Source: Candidatus Gastranaerophilales bacterium (GTDB taxonomy: Bacteria > Cyanobacteriota > Vampirovibrionia > Gastranaerophilales > Gastranaerophilaceae). From it: a stretch of DNA of 64,000 nt. Made by a program: the position numbers and the translations under genes. The notes beneath the pieces are model-generated. The model saw only the letters and a program-made list of their open reading frames with translations. It had not been told where the DNA came from and searched no databases. Below are positions 8,100 to 16,715 of the stretch, piece after piece (position 1 is the stretch's first letter; the number at the start of each line of letters is the position of its first letter). The DNA lies in NCBI GenBank assembly GCA_944322785.1, contig CALUPW010000001.1, positions 124,001 through 188,000 of the forward strand. The letters run 5' to 3'.

Positions 8100-8195
8100 A
8101 CAAATTTTTTGTAAAAATAAAACCTACATCATTTAGAGGATATTTAGATATATTTTCAAAGTTTTTGTTTTTAATTTTCGTTAATAAAAATACAG

Positions 8196-8272
8196 ATATG
8201 AAAAACGAAAGTTTTTCATACCTCCTCCCCAAGTCTGGTAGCCGTTCTTATTAAAAAAGACGGCTTTTTTTT
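8196..8272 (+). ncRNA. Candidate small RNA with unpaired CCTCC stretch
   Basis: Three elements follow each other on the plus strand: a perfect 9-bp hairpin with GAAA tetraloop (ATGAAAAAC / GTTTTTCAT, 8198-8219), an unpaired ACCTCCTCCCC (8220-8230), and an intrinsic terminator AGCCGT...ACGGCT with eight T (8240-8272). Both neighbouring genes run on the minus strand, so the plus-strand terminator serves no other gene. The layout resembles cyanobacterial Yfr1 (two hairpins around an unpaired CU-rich motif). The CCTCC could pair with Shine-Dalgarno sequences. No strong promoter is visible. Confidence 0.5.
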
Positions 8273-8274
8273 AT

Positions 8275-8309
8275 GAAAAAATACCGCCTTATTTTTTTTA
8301 AGGCGGTAT
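8275..8309 (-). terminator. Terminator of prs
   Basis: Stem ATACCGCCTTA / TAAGGCGGTAT followed by a T-run on the minus strand, just downstream of prs. Confidence 0.85.
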
Positions 8310-8350
8310 CAATCTTTTTCATCTTCCATTTATTAAAAAATCATTTGTGA

Positions 8351-9364
8351 TTAACTTACCTGAATGTCTTTTTCAAATCCGAATAATGAACTTACGCTTT
8401 CGTCATCATGTATTCTTGAAATTGCCTGCCCCAGAAGCGGTGCAACAGATAGCTGCTTGATATTAGGAGGCATTTTTGACATATCAAGCGGAATCGTATT
8501 TGTTACAATACATTCTTTTATCGGTGCATTTGCGAGTCTTTCGATTGCAGGCCCTGAAAATACAGGGTGTGCCGCACAAACATAAACTTCTTTTGCTCCT
8601 TCTCTCATCAAAAGTTTTGATGCTTCACAGATTGTTCCTGCGGTGTCGATTATATCGTCAAACATTACACACACTTTGTCTTTAACGTCCCCGATTACAT
8701 GAGAGGCAATCGCTTCATTGTGTTTGTCACGGCGTTTATCAATGATTGCAAGAGAACATCCTATTGATTTTGAAAAATGTCTTGTTCTTTGAACTCCGCC
8801 TGTATCAGGGCTTACTGCAACCATATCATCTGGGTTGATGTTAAGACTTTTGATATAATTTACCAGAATCGGCGTTGCATAAATGTGGTCTACAAGAATG
8901 TTAAAGAATCCCTGGATTTGTCCGGTGTGCAAATCCATTGCAAGAACCCTGTTTGCACCGGCAGTTGTCAATAAATCCGCAACAAGTTTTGCCGTAATAG
9001 CTTCACGACCTGAAGTTTTCCTGTCCTGACGGGCATAACCGTAATAAGGGATAACTGCAGTAATTGTTTTGGCACTTGCACGTTTAAATGCATCAATTAT
9101 AATAAGCAATTCCATAAGGTTTTCGTTAACCGGATTGCAAAGCGGCTGGATAATAAAAACGTCATCGCCGCGTACACTTTCTTTTACCTGAACATAAATT
9201 TCGCCGTCAGCAAAATTTTTGACCACCATAGGACCGATTGAAGTTCCTAAATAATCTGCAATTTCCTGAGCCAGTTTAGTATTTGAACGCCCTGCAAAAA
9301 GTTTTATGTCATGAGTCGGATTGATTGCACGTTCCAATTGCTCAGAAGCTAATTCTAATACCAT
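8351..9364 (-). CDS. prs: Ribose-phosphate pyrophosphokinase (PRPP synthetase)
   Basis: Makes PRPP from ribose 5-phosphate and ATP for nucleotide, His and Trp synthesis. Diagnostic motifs are KLFAGRSN, FADGEIYVQ, YYGYARQDRK, VSPDTGGVQRTR (catalytic/regulatory flexible region) and VMFDDIIDTAGT (PRPP-binding loop). The ATG at 9364 is chosen because AAAGG precedes it by 6 nt; the frame extends to a TTG at 9406 that lacks a ribosome-binding site. The length (about 337 residues) is slightly longer than the usual 310-320 because of the N-terminus. It is monocistronic with its own terminator. Confidence 0.96.
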   Translation of the reverse strand: MVLELASEQLERAINPTHDIKLFAGRSNTKLAQEIADYLGTSIGPMVVKNFADGEIYVQVKESVRGDDVFIIQPLCNPVNENLMELLIIIDAFKRASAKTITAVIPYYGYARQDRKTSGREAITAKLVADLLTTAGANRVLAMDLHTGQIQGFFNILVDHIYATPILVNYIKSLNINPDDMVAVSPDTGGVQRTRHFSKSIGCSLAIIDKRRDKHNEAIASHVIGDVKDKVCVMFDDIIDTAGTICEASKLLMREGAKEVYVCAAHPVFSGPAIERLANAPIKECIVTNTIPLDMSKMPPNIKQLSVAPLLGQAISRIHDDESVSSLFGFEKDIQVS

Positions 9365-9523
9365 TTTCATCCTTTCCGTCACCTTAACCGGTGAAAATAT
9401 CCGCAAAATTGAGGAAATTTTGCCTTAGTTCCTGTTAATTATTATATTATCCATGTTAATAAAACTTCAAGATTTTTTTAAGTAATATTACACAAAAAGG
9501 CATGGGCTTATCGGGGGAAATTT

Positions 9524-9865
9524 TTAATTATCAGGGCCTATACTGTTCAATCCGACGCTTAAAATTGAGAGCAGAAGAGCACCTATAAATGCACTCAAGA
9601 AATTTTCGACTTCAAACCCAGGGGCAATAAAACCTGCAAACATGAATAAAAGGGCATTTATTATCAATGTAAAAAGTCCCAGAGTAACAATATTAATCGG
9701 CAGTGTTACGAGAAGCAGAACAGGTTTTATAAAGACATTAATCAATGCAATAACTATTGCAACAAGCATTGCGGTCAAAAAGTTGGCAACGGAAATTCCG
9801 GGTACAACCCATGCGATGAACATTATTACCAGAGCGAAACCGACCCATCTTAAAAATAAATACAT
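9524..9865 (-). CDS. Small membrane protein, YvlD / phage-holin-4-2 family
   Basis: The 113-residue, very hydrophobic protein has four predicted membrane helices and the motif INVFIKPVLLLVTLPINIVTLG, split here as NVFIKPVL and TLPINIVTLG. This arrangement is typical of the YvlD/DUF360 family, often annotated 'phage holin family' although it is chromosomal and of unknown function. AAGGAG precedes the ATG. Nothing else phage-like is nearby, so the holin label should not be taken literally. Confidence 0.75.
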   Translation of the reverse strand: MYLFLRWVGFALVIMFIAWVVPGISVANFLTAMLVAIVIALINVFIKPVLLLVTLPINIVTLGLFTLIINALLFMFAGFIAPGFEVENFLSAFIGALLLSILSVGLNSIGPDN

Positions 9866-9943
9866 AGTGAACTCCTTATTTTTTATGTATTTATTATAAG
9901 GGCAGTTTTTTTAAGTTTCATCGGAAGAAAGTATAAGATGAAT

Positions 9944-10294
9944 TTATTTTCTATCCGTTACTTTAATCAGATGCCATCCGAATGGTGAAAATACAGGATC
10001 CGATACAACGCCTACAGGAAGAGAAAATGCTTTCTTTTCAAATTCCGGCACCATCTGTCCGTGTCCGAAATATCCTAAATCACCGCCGTTTTGACCTGAC
10101 GGGCACATTGAATAAAGCCGTGCATAATATTCAAAATCACCGCCGTTATCAATTTGTTTTTTAATTTCCAATGCTTCGTTTGCGGTTTTTACAAGAATAT
10201 GGCTTGCTCGAACCTGAGTAAAACCTTCATCTGCAAAAACCGTTGAGGTTAGAAGCATTAATGCTAAAAATATTTTTGAAAGAGTTTTTATCAT
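9944..10294 (-). CDS. Secreted parvulin-type peptidyl-prolyl isomerase
   Basis: The 116-residue protein has a signal peptide (MIKTLSKIFLALMLLTS, cleavage near VFA-DE) and a single PpiC/rotamase domain: RASHILVKT at the start, GGDLGYFGHGQMVPEFEKKAF in the middle (GGDLG, MVPEFE) and PFGWHLIKV at the end. It probably assists folding of exported proteins. It is smaller than SurA or PrsA because the chaperone domains are absent. TAGAAT sits 6 nt before the ATG, suggesting a leaderless message. Confidence 0.9.
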   Translation of the reverse strand: MIKTLSKIFLALMLLTSTVFADEGFTQVRASHILVKTANEALEIKKQIDNGGDFEYYARLYSMCPSGQNGGDLGYFGHGQMVPEFEKKAFSLPVGVVSDPVFSPFGWHLIKVTDRK

Positions 10295-10300
10295 ACTGTT

Positions 10301-10328
10301 ATTCTATAACAAATAAACAAAATAACAA
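10301..10328 (-). promoter_or_regulatory. Promoter of the parvulin gene with -10 adjacent to ATG
   Basis: On the minus strand TTGTTA (10328-10323), 16 bp, TAGAAT (10306-10301), then AACAGT and the ATG. The predicted start coincides with the start codon. Confidence 0.45.
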
Positions 10329-10557
10329 TTGTCAAGTCATGGATTTATTGTATTGCAGATACCCGTTACCATGAACTTGATTGACAAAGAAAATTTAAAA
10401 ACCGAAGATAGTTGCGGGGCTTTTATTTTTTGCAGCGCTGTATAGTGTGAAAGTTATCAATATTATAAAATCAAACCGGATAGACTCCGGCTCGGAGGCC
10501 GGAGTGACAATAATATCAAGATGTCGCATTCTTTCTCTCAAGATAGTATCGGAAAAT
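10329..10557. other. Intergenic stretch with one dispersed repeat
   Basis: No coding frame or RNA gene was recognised. CCGGCTCGGAGGCCGG near 10488-10503 is a copy of the palindromic repeat also found in prepilin loci 1 and 3. Confidence 0.6.
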
Positions 10558-10588
10558 TAAAAAGACAGGCTTTTGAACCTGCCTTTTT
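10558..10588 (-). terminator. Terminator of gloA
   Basis: AAAGGCAGG pairs with CCTGTCTTT (one G-U) on the minus strand, followed by T residues. Confidence 0.7.
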
Positions 10589-10598
10589 AACATATTTA

Positions 10599-10982
10599 TT
10601 ACCAGACAACTTTTTCAATCAATTCAATTTCATAGCCGTCAGGATCTTTAATAAATGCGATTTTCGTTCCTTTTCCGTTCAAATCAAAAGGCTCATAAAA
10701 ATATTCATAGCCCAGACGGTGAAGTTTTTCCGTAAATTCATCAAGCGACTCAACGGAAAATGCAAAGTGCCCGAAGCCTGTTCCAAGCTGATAGCCGTCT
10801 TTTGGCGTGTCATCATTCTGTGTAAGTTCAATCTGGCAAATGCCGTCTTTGTCATTCAAAAAATAAAGTTTACAATCATCCAGACGCTTCTTTTTATCAA
10901 GTGTCATATTTAAAAGTTCTGTGTAAAATTTGACGGATTTTTCAGCATCTTTTACTCTTATCATTGTGTGCAAAAATCTCAT
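10599..10982 (-). CDS. gloA: Glyoxalase I (lactoylglutathione lyase family)
   Basis: The 127-residue vicinal-oxygen-chelate protein has four candidate metal ligands in the expected order: His in MRFLHTMIRV, Glu in CQIELTQN, His in GFGHFAFSV and Glu in GYEIELIE. The family converts the methylglyoxal-thiol hemithioacetal to a lactoyl thioester; the thiol used here is unknown. AAGGAG precedes the ATG, and TATGATAAAAT upstream looks like an extended -10 promoter. Confidence 0.93.
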   Translation of the reverse strand: MRFLHTMIRVKDAEKSVKFYTELLNMTLDKKKRLDDCKLYFLNDKDGICQIELTQNDDTPKDGYQLGTGFGHFAFSVESLDEFTEKLHRLGYEYFYEPFDLNGKGTKIAFIKDPDGYEIELIEKVVW

Positions 10983-11042
10983 AAATATCTCCTTATGTTC
11001 CCGTAAATAATTTTATCATAAAAAGACATTCAATCTGTTTTG

Positions 11043-11504
11043 CTACTTGATATCCTTTGCGATTACATCCGTAATGTCATCACCGCCGTAAAATACCATG
11101 TTTTTTGGAAGAACAAGACTGTAATTAAGACTTTTGGCTTTTTCAATTACGATTGCTCTTATATCTGAGTCGATTTTAGTCAGTTTGTCGTTGTATTCTT
11201 TGTCGAGTGCAACTTTTTGATTATTAATCTGGTTTCTGTATTTTTCCTCAAGCGCAGTCACTTTTGCCGGGTCTTTTTCTTTTGAAATTTCATTTTGTGC
11301 CTGTTCTATTGTTTTTTGCATTTCTAAAATTTTCTTTTCCTGAGCTGTTTTTAATTGTTTGACCTGTGATGAATTTGTAACGATTTTTTGGACATCTACA
11401 ACCGCAATCTTTGGTGCAGTATCAGAGATTGCAATATTGTTAATTGAATAGCCGAGTGCAAATGCAACCAAACAAATAAATAAAAAACTGATTTTTTTAG
11501 TCAT
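11043..11504 (-). CDS. OmpH/Skp-family periplasmic chaperone
   Basis: The 153-residue protein has an N-terminal signal/anchor (residues 5-22), then KIAVVDVQKIV, the typical OmpH opening, followed by a long Lys/Glu/Gln-rich coiled coil (about 50-120) and a C-terminal strand with LVLPKNMVFYGGDDIT. Skp-like trimers hold unfolded outer-membrane proteins. Its presence implies a diderm envelope. It is monocistronic, divergent from pgk. Confidence 0.88.
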   Translation of the reverse strand: MTKKISFLFICLVAFALGYSINNIAISDTAPKIAVVDVQKIVTNSSQVKQLKTAQEKKILEMQKTIEQAQNEISKEKDPAKVTALEEKYRNQINNQKVALDKEYNDKLTKIDSDIRAIVIEKAKSLNYSLVLPKNMVFYGGDDITDVIAKDIK

Positions 11505-11604
11505 GGTAAATCCTTTCTTTTCTTGTGCGATTTAACAATACCGCTCAATAAAAAAGATTTGAATAGGAAAGTCGGGTAATATATTAATTTTAAATTCCGC
11601 CCGA

Positions 11605-11633
11605 TTGAATTAAAATTTTGTTTTTTGTAAAAT
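11605..11633 (+). promoter_or_regulatory. pgk promoter
   Basis: TTGAAT, 17 bp, TAAAAT; AAGGAG follows about 25 nt later before the pgk ATG. Confidence 0.6.
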
Positions 11634-11673
11634 AATTTTGCATGATTTTTACTTTTAAATAAGGAGAATTAAT

Positions 11674-12876
11674 ATGAAAAAATCAATTCATGATTTAGGA
11701 GACATCAAAGGAAAACGTGCGCTGGTGCGTGTTGATATTAACGTTCCTCTTGATGCAGACAAAAATGTTACAGATGACACAAGAATTCAGGCAATTTTGC
11801 CGACAATTAAATTTTTAAAAGATAAAGGTGCAAAAATTATTCTTATGGCTCACCTCGGACGTCCGAAAGGTGAATGGAACATGGAATTTTCTTTAGCTCC
11901 GGTTGCAAAACATCTTTCAAAAGTTCTCGGCGAAGATGTTCTTTTTGTTTCATCAAAAATCGGTCATGGTGCAGAAAAAGAATTGGAAAAATTAAAAGAC
12001 GGACGTGTTGCATTGCTTGAAAATATCCGTTTCTACAAAGAAGAAGAAGCAAAAGATGAGGATATGACTTTTGCTGAAGAACTTGCAAAACTCGGTGATT
12101 TCTATGTAAACGATGCATTCGGAGCCGCTCACAGAAACCACACTTCAACAGCAAAACTTGCAAAAATTTTAAAACCTGCTGTTGCCGGACTTTTGATGGA
12201 AAAAGAAATCAGATGCTTATCTCAGGCTCTTGACAATCCCACACGTCCGTTTACGGCTGTTGTCGGAGGCGCTAAAGTTTCATCAAAAATCGGTGTCCTT
12301 GAAAATCTGTTAGACAAAGTTGACAACATGATTATCGGCGGCGGTATGGCTTACACATTTGTAAAAGCAAACGGCGGCAAAATCGGTAATTCAATCTGCG
12401 AAGATGATCAGCTTGATGTTGCAAAAGCAATTGAAAAGAAAGCTGAAATGAAAGGCGTAAAACTTGTTATGGCAACTGATGTTCTTGCAACAGACGATTT
12501 TTCAGGAAACGGCAAAAATGAATTTGTAAAAATTAATGAAATTCCTGACGGATTTGAAGGCGTTGATGCAGGTCCGGATTCAAGAAAAGCATTTGCGGAA
12601 GTTTTAAAATCTTCAAAAACAATTTTGATGAACGGTCCTGTAGGCGCATTTGAAAACCCGAAATTTGCGGAAGGAACAAAAGCTGTTCTTGAAGCGATTG
12701 TAGAAGCAACTAAAAATGGAGCAACTTCTGTTATCGGCGGCGGGGATTCAGTTTCTGCAGCAAAGAAATTCTTTAAAGCAGAAGACTTTACTCACGTTTC
12801 AACTGGCGGCGGCGCTTCTCTTGAATTTATTGAAGGAAGAATTCTTCCCGGAGTTGCTGCGCTTGATGACAAGTAG
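11674..12876 (+). CDS. pgk: Phosphoglycerate kinase
   Basis: The 400 residues are full length for the family. Visible motifs are RVDINVPLD (substrate loop), HLGRPKGE, NDAFGAAHRNHTS, VVGGAKVSSKIGVL, the MNGPVGAFE hinge and the nucleotide loop VIGGGDSVSAAKKF. Interconverts 1,3-bisphosphoglycerate and 3-phosphoglycerate with ADP/ATP. It has a strong AAGGAG site and its own terminator; no gap gene is adjacent. Confidence 0.98.
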   Translation: MKKSIHDLGDIKGKRALVRVDINVPLDADKNVTDDTRIQAILPTIKFLKDKGAKIILMAHLGRPKGEWNMEFSLAPVAKHLSKVLGEDVLFVSSKIGHGAEKELEKLKDGRVALLENIRFYKEEEAKDEDMTFAEELAKLGDFYVNDAFGAAHRNHTSTAKLAKILKPAVAGLLMEKEIRCLSQALDNPTRPFTAVVGGAKVSSKIGVLENLLDKVDNMIIGGGMAYTFVKANGGKIGNSICEDDQLDVAKAIEKKAEMKGVKLVMATDVLATDDFSGNGKNEFVKINEIPDGFEGVDAGPDSRKAFAEVLKSSKTILMNGPVGAFENPKFAEGTKAVLEAIVEATKNGATSVIGGGDSVSAAKKFFKAEDFTHVSTGGGASLEFIEGRILPGVAALDDK

Positions 12877-12896
12877 AATTTAGAAATATAATAATT

Positions 12897-12926
12897 AAAA
12901 AGAGCCGGTATTACCGGCTCTTTTTG
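12897..12926 (+). terminator. pgk terminator
   Basis: AAAAAGAGCCGGTA and TACCGGCTCTTTTT form a symmetric, probably bidirectional, stem. Confidence 0.9.
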
Positions 12927-12927
12927 T

Positions 12928-12988
12928 AAAACCTTCACCCGAATTCCCGGAGAGCGAAGCGAGCCGCTGGAATTCGGGTGAGGGTTTT
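12928..12988. repeat. Long imperfect palindrome, REP-like
   Basis: A 20-bp arm (AAAACCTTCACCCGAATTCC) pairs with its inverse at 12969-12988 (one G-U) around a GC-richer loop containing GAGCGAAGCGAGC. It directly follows the pgk terminator. Confidence 0.75.
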
Positions 12989-12996
12989 AACTTCTC

Positions 12997-13025
12997 TTGC
13001 AAATCTTTACTTCCTCTCATATAAT
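12997..13025 (+). promoter_or_regulatory. Promoter of the iron alcohol dehydrogenase
   Basis: TTGCAA, 17 bp, TATAAT. AAAGGAG lies before the ATG at 13056. Confidence 0.8.
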
Positions 13026-13055
13026 GTTGTTGTAATTGAGAAAGGAGAGTTTAAT

Positions 13056-14264
13056 ATGTTTGAAAAAGATATTAACATCAATGACATTAAAGAAATCAGA
13101 ACACGAACAACCGTTTATTTCGGCGTCGGAGCAATTCAAAAAATATATGATATTGCAAAAGTTCTTAAAAGTAAAGGAATTGACAAAGTTATAGTTATGT
13201 CAGGGCGCAACGCTTACAAAGCAACGGGCGCATGGGATATTGTTGAAAAAGCTCTTAATGAAAACGAAATCGGGTATATAAACTATGATCAGGTAACACC
13301 GAACCCGACAACACACCACGTTAATGATGCTGCAAAACTCGCACGAGAATTCGGTGCCAGAGCTGTTATTGCAATTGGCGGCGGTTCACCGACAGATGCG
13401 GGCAAATCAGTTGCTATTTTGCTTGAATATCCTGACAAAACGGCAAATGATATATATGAATTTACATTTACACCGGAAAAAGCTGCACCGATTGTTTCAA
13501 TAAATCTTACTCACGGAACGGGTACCGAAACAAACAGATTTGCGGTTGTAACTGTTCCGGAAAAAGATTTTAAACCCGCAATTGCATACGATTGTATCTA
13601 TCCTATGTTTGCAATTGATGACCCGCAGCTGATGACTAAATTAAGTCCGAAACAAACAAGATACGTTTCAATTGATGCGGTAAACCATGTAATTGAAGCG
13701 GCCACTTCAACAGTAATGTCACCGTACAGCGTTACATTAGCACGTGAAGTTATTTCTCTTGTTCACAAATATCTTCCAAAAGCAATTGAAAATCCTGAAG
13801 ATTTGGAAGCAAGATATTATCTTGCATACGCTGCTATGATGGGCGGAGTTTGTTTTGATAACGGACTTTTACACTATACACATGCTCTTGAACATCCTTT
13901 GAGCGCCGTAAAACATGAACTTGCACATGGTCTGGGGCTTGCAATGCTTCTTCCTGCAGTTATTAAAACAATCTATAAAGACAGAGCGCATGTTCTTGCT
14001 GAAATTTTAAAACCGATTAATCCTGATTTAGAGGGCGATGCATCTGAAGCTTACAGTGCAGCAAAATCAGTTCAGGATTGGCTGTTCTCTGTCGGTGTAA
14101 CTTCAAAACTTGAAGATGAAGGATTTACTGATGCTGATGTTGAAAGATTGACAAATCTTGTTTATACAACACCGTCATTAAGCGGACTTCTTGATATTGC
14201 ACCCTCCGGAAACGGACGTGATGTTGTTGAAAAGATTTATAGAGAATCGGTTAAACCTCTATAA
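13056..14264 (+). CDS. Iron-containing alcohol dehydrogenase
   Basis: The 402-residue group III alcohol dehydrogenase shows the NAD-binding GGGSPTDAGKS near residue 100, and candidate iron ligands in order: Asp/His in the middle, HVIEA, HYTHALEHPLS and HELAHGLGLAMLLP. It presumably interconverts an aldehyde and an alcohol for fermentative redox balance. The ATG at 13056 is chosen over an upstream in-frame GTG at 12978 because AAAGGAG precedes it and the promoter lies inside the longer version. It is a single-gene unit. Confidence 0.93.
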   Translation: MFEKDININDIKEIRTRTTVYFGVGAIQKIYDIAKVLKSKGIDKVIVMSGRNAYKATGAWDIVEKALNENEIGYINYDQVTPNPTTHHVNDAAKLAREFGARAVIAIGGGSPTDAGKSVAILLEYPDKTANDIYEFTFTPEKAAPIVSINLTHGTGTETNRFAVVTVPEKDFKPAIAYDCIYPMFAIDDPQLMTKLSPKQTRYVSIDAVNHVIEAATSTVMSPYSVTLAREVISLVHKYLPKAIENPEDLEARYYLAYAAMMGGVCFDNGLLHYTHALEHPLSAVKHELAHGLGLAMLLPAVIKTIYKDRAHVLAEILKPINPDLEGDASEAYSAAKSVQDWLFSVGVTSKLEDEGFTDADVERLTNLVYTTPSLSGLLDIAPSGNGRDVVEKIYRESVKPL

Positions 14265-14292
14265 AATTTGAAAATCTATAATTCTAATTTTT

Positions 14293-14333
14293 AAAGCAGG
14301 CGCCGCAGAAATTTTTCTGCGGCGCCTGCTTTC
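14293..14333. terminator. Strong bidirectional terminator
   Basis: A 19-bp arm AAAGCAGGCGCCGCAGAAA with its inverse repeat; it serves the dehydrogenase on the plus strand and the hypothetical gene at 14349 on the minus strand. Confidence 0.9.
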
Positions 14334-14348
14334 TTTAAATAAAACTTA

Positions 14349-14774
14349 TTAGCCTTCGTTTCTTTCCTTGATATAGGATATAATTCCCATCGCAAGCCCG
14401 AAAATACCGTTCCATATAAGAGATGTTTTTATATCGGTTTTAAGGAATTTAAATGCAGTACCCATAAGTCTGTCAATACCGAAACCTATACCGAACCACA
14501 TAAACGCACTTGAAAGTCCGACTGCGGCAGGCGGCATATTTTCGATTTTTTTCAAAAATTCATCTGTTTTTTCATTTTTTAAATTATTTGTGCTGCTGTT
14601 TTGTGCGGGGAGTGCAGGAGCAGTCTGCTTTGATGAAACTCTTGAAAAAGATGAAAACTCGGAAAATGCACCTGCCGGTTTTGCCGGCTGATAATTTTGT
14701 TCTGCCGTAAACGATGGATGGTTACATCTTTTGGAAAGCGTTATGTTTTCACAATTTATCGGGGCAACAGCCAT
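14349..14774 (-). CDS. Hypothetical protein with C-terminal membrane helices
   Basis: The 141-residue protein is not recognised. The first 75 residues are polar and low complexity (Ser, Ala, Pro, Asn). Two hydrophobic segments follow (about 78-103 GLSSAFMWFGIGFGIDRLMG, and 113-133). It ends in a charged tail. No signal peptide. The ATG is preceded by CAGGAGATACC, a good ribosome-binding site. It may be a small inner-membrane protein with a cytoplasmic tail. Confidence 0.7.
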   Translation of the reverse strand: MAVAPINCENITLSKRCNHPSFTAEQNYQPAKPAGAFSEFSSFSRVSSKQTAPALPAQNSSTNNLKNEKTDEFLKKIENMPPAAVGLSSAFMWFGIGFGIDRLMGTAFKFLKTDIKTSLIWNGIFGLAMGIISYIKERNEG

Positions 14775-14838
14775 GGTATCTCCTGAGTTTGTTCTTGTTT
14801 ATTATAAATAAAAACCTAAAAAAATTTGCTTTTTATAT

Positions 14839-14844
14839 TATAAT
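14839..14844 (+). promoter_or_regulatory. -10 box 6 nt before the U32 peptidase ATG
   Basis: TATAAT, then TTGTTT and the ATG at 14851. No Shine-Dalgarno is present. Confidence 0.45.
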
Positions 14845-14850
14845 TTGTTT

Positions 14851-16662
14851 ATGAAACTTAACAAAACAGTTGAACTTCTGGCACCTGCAAAAGATAAAGA
14901 AACTGCAATTGCTGCAATAAATTTCGGTGCAGATGCGGTCTATATCGGTGCTTCACAATTCGGTGCAAGGCAAAACGCCTCCAATTCTCTTGATGATATA
15001 AAAGAAACAGTCGATTATGCTCACAAATTTAATGTCCGTGTTCATGTTACTATTAACACAATTTTGACGGATGATGAACTTAAAGAGGCTGAAAAACTTA
15101 TACAAAAACTTTATAAAATCGGAGTTGATGCAATAATCGTTCAGGATGCGGGGATTTTGGAACTGGCTGCAGAAGGAAAACTTCCTCCGATAGAAATTCA
15201 TGCAAGCACACAGTGCGATAACAGAACACTTGAAAAAGTAAAATTCTTTCAAAAAATCGGCGTAAAACGGGTTATTCTTGCACGGGAATTGACGATTAAT
15301 CAAATCGAGGAAATCTGCAGGGAAGTTAAAAATTCAGATTGCAATTCTGATATGGAAATTGAAACTTTTATTCATGGAGCGTTGTGCGTATCCTACAGCG
15401 GGCAGTGTTATTTAAGCGCATCAATCGGCGGACGTTCCGCAAACAGAGGCGAATGTGCTCAGCCATGCCGCAAAAAATATACATTAATTGATGAAGACGG
15501 AAAAATTTATGCAAAAGAAAAGCATTTGTTAAGTTTAAAAGATTTTAACGCTTCAAAACATATTGAAAGATTAATTAATGCAGGGGTTAAATCATTTAAA
15601 ATAGAAGGAAGGCTTAAGGATATAAATTACGTAAAAAATGTTGTTGCCTTCTATAGAAAAGAAATTGATAAATTCGCAGATAAGACATCGTCAGGTAAAA
15701 TATTTTTTGATTTTGAACCTGATTTAAAAAAAAGTTTTAACCGTGGATTTACGGATTACTTTCTGTCTTGTGAACATGGAAACAAAACAGACCGCCCGAA
15801 AAATATTTACAACTTTGAAACGCCAAAATCTATCGGTGAAAAAATCGGAAAAGTTGAAAAGACAGGAAAAAATTTTTTTGTTATAAAAGACGCAAAATTA
15901 AATCCTCAGGACGGTTTGTGTTATATCACGGATGGCGGACTTACAGGTGTTCTTGTGAATAGAGTTGAAGGGAATAAAATTTTTCCCAATAAAATGGAAA
16001 AAATTAAAGCGGGTACATTTATTTATCGAAATTACGACAGCAAATTTGATAAAATTTTAAAAACCTCCAAAACCCGCCGCAGAATTCCTGTTGAATTTAT
16101 TTTAAAAGACGGATTTTTATATGTAAAAGACTGCGATGGAAACTCTGTCGGAATACCGTTTGATTTTTCCGGGCAGCCGCAAAATCCCGAAAAAATGCGT
16201 GAGAATTTAATCACACAGCTTATGAAAACAGGAGAGAGCGATTTTTATACGGAAAATGTTGAGATTTTATCTTCCGTGCCGTTTCTTCCTGTTTCGCAAA
16301 TTAATGCTCTCAGGCGGCAGCTGCTGGATTTGCTTATACAAAAAAGACTGAAAAATTATTTTGCTCCTCATCAAGATTGTTTAAAGTTTGCGGATTTTCC
16401 TTATCAATCTTATGACTACCGTGCAAATGTGTTGAATGATTATGCGGAAAATTTTTATAAAAATTGTAATTGTGAAATATCGGAGTTTGCACCAGAAAAA
16501 ACAGCGAAATTTTCAGACAAAATTCTTATGCGCACCAAACATTGTTTAAAATTTGCATTCGGTCTTTGCGGCACATCAAAAAAACTGTTTTTGATTGACG
16601 AAAAAAGCAAAAAACATAATCTTGAATTTGACTGCAAAAATTGCGAAATGATTATTTATTGA
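14851..16662 (+). CDS. U32-family peptidase / RlhA-like rRNA hydroxylase
   Basis: The protein has about 603 residues. The N-terminal U32 domain opens KTVELLAPAKDKETAIAA and carries GADAVYIGA. The family signature is complete near residues 170-205: ETFIHGALCVSYSGQCYLS, followed by GGRSANRGECAQPCRKKY, providing clustered Cys. A long C-terminal region (about 290-600) resembles the extension of RlhA, which with TrhP belongs to the U32 proteins now linked to RNA hydroxylation. Which RNA is modified cannot be told. ATG 14851 is preferred; a TTG lies two codons upstream. Confidence 0.88.
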   Translation: MKLNKTVELLAPAKDKETAIAAINFGADAVYIGASQFGARQNASNSLDDIKETVDYAHKFNVRVHVTINTILTDDELKEAEKLIQKLYKIGVDAIIVQDAGILELAAEGKLPPIEIHASTQCDNRTLEKVKFFQKIGVKRVILARELTINQIEEICREVKNSDCNSDMEIETFIHGALCVSYSGQCYLSASIGGRSANRGECAQPCRKKYTLIDEDGKIYAKEKHLLSLKDFNASKHIERLINAGVKSFKIEGRLKDINYVKNVVAFYRKEIDKFADKTSSGKIFFDFEPDLKKSFNRGFTDYFLSCEHGNKTDRPKNIYNFETPKSIGEKIGKVEKTGKNFFVIKDAKLNPQDGLCYITDGGLTGVLVNRVEGNKIFPNKMEKIKAGTFIYRNYDSKFDKILKTSKTRRRIPVEFILKDGFLYVKDCDGNSVGIPFDFSGQPQNPEKMRENLITQLMKTGESDFYTENVEILSSVPFLPVSQINALRRQLLDLLIQKRLKNYFAPHQDCLKFADFPYQSYDYRANVLNDYAENFYKNCNCEISEFAPEKTAKFSDKILMRTKHCLKFAFGLCGTSKKLFLIDEKSKKHNLEFDCKNCEMIIY

Positions 16663-16715
16663 CAGGAACAAAAAGAAGGTTTAAGCTGCGGATTTGATAA
16701 TGAATATTGAAAAAA

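Noticed and set aside
9524-9865. Possible prophage indicated by a 'phage holin' family protein
   Set aside because: No other phage gene, integrase or attachment site nearby; the family is a common chromosomal membrane protein.
12978-13055. Upstream in-frame extension of the alcohol dehydrogenase
   Set aside because: It contains the TTGCAA-17-TATAAT promoter and lacks a ribosome-binding site, whereas ATG 13056 has AAAGGAG.
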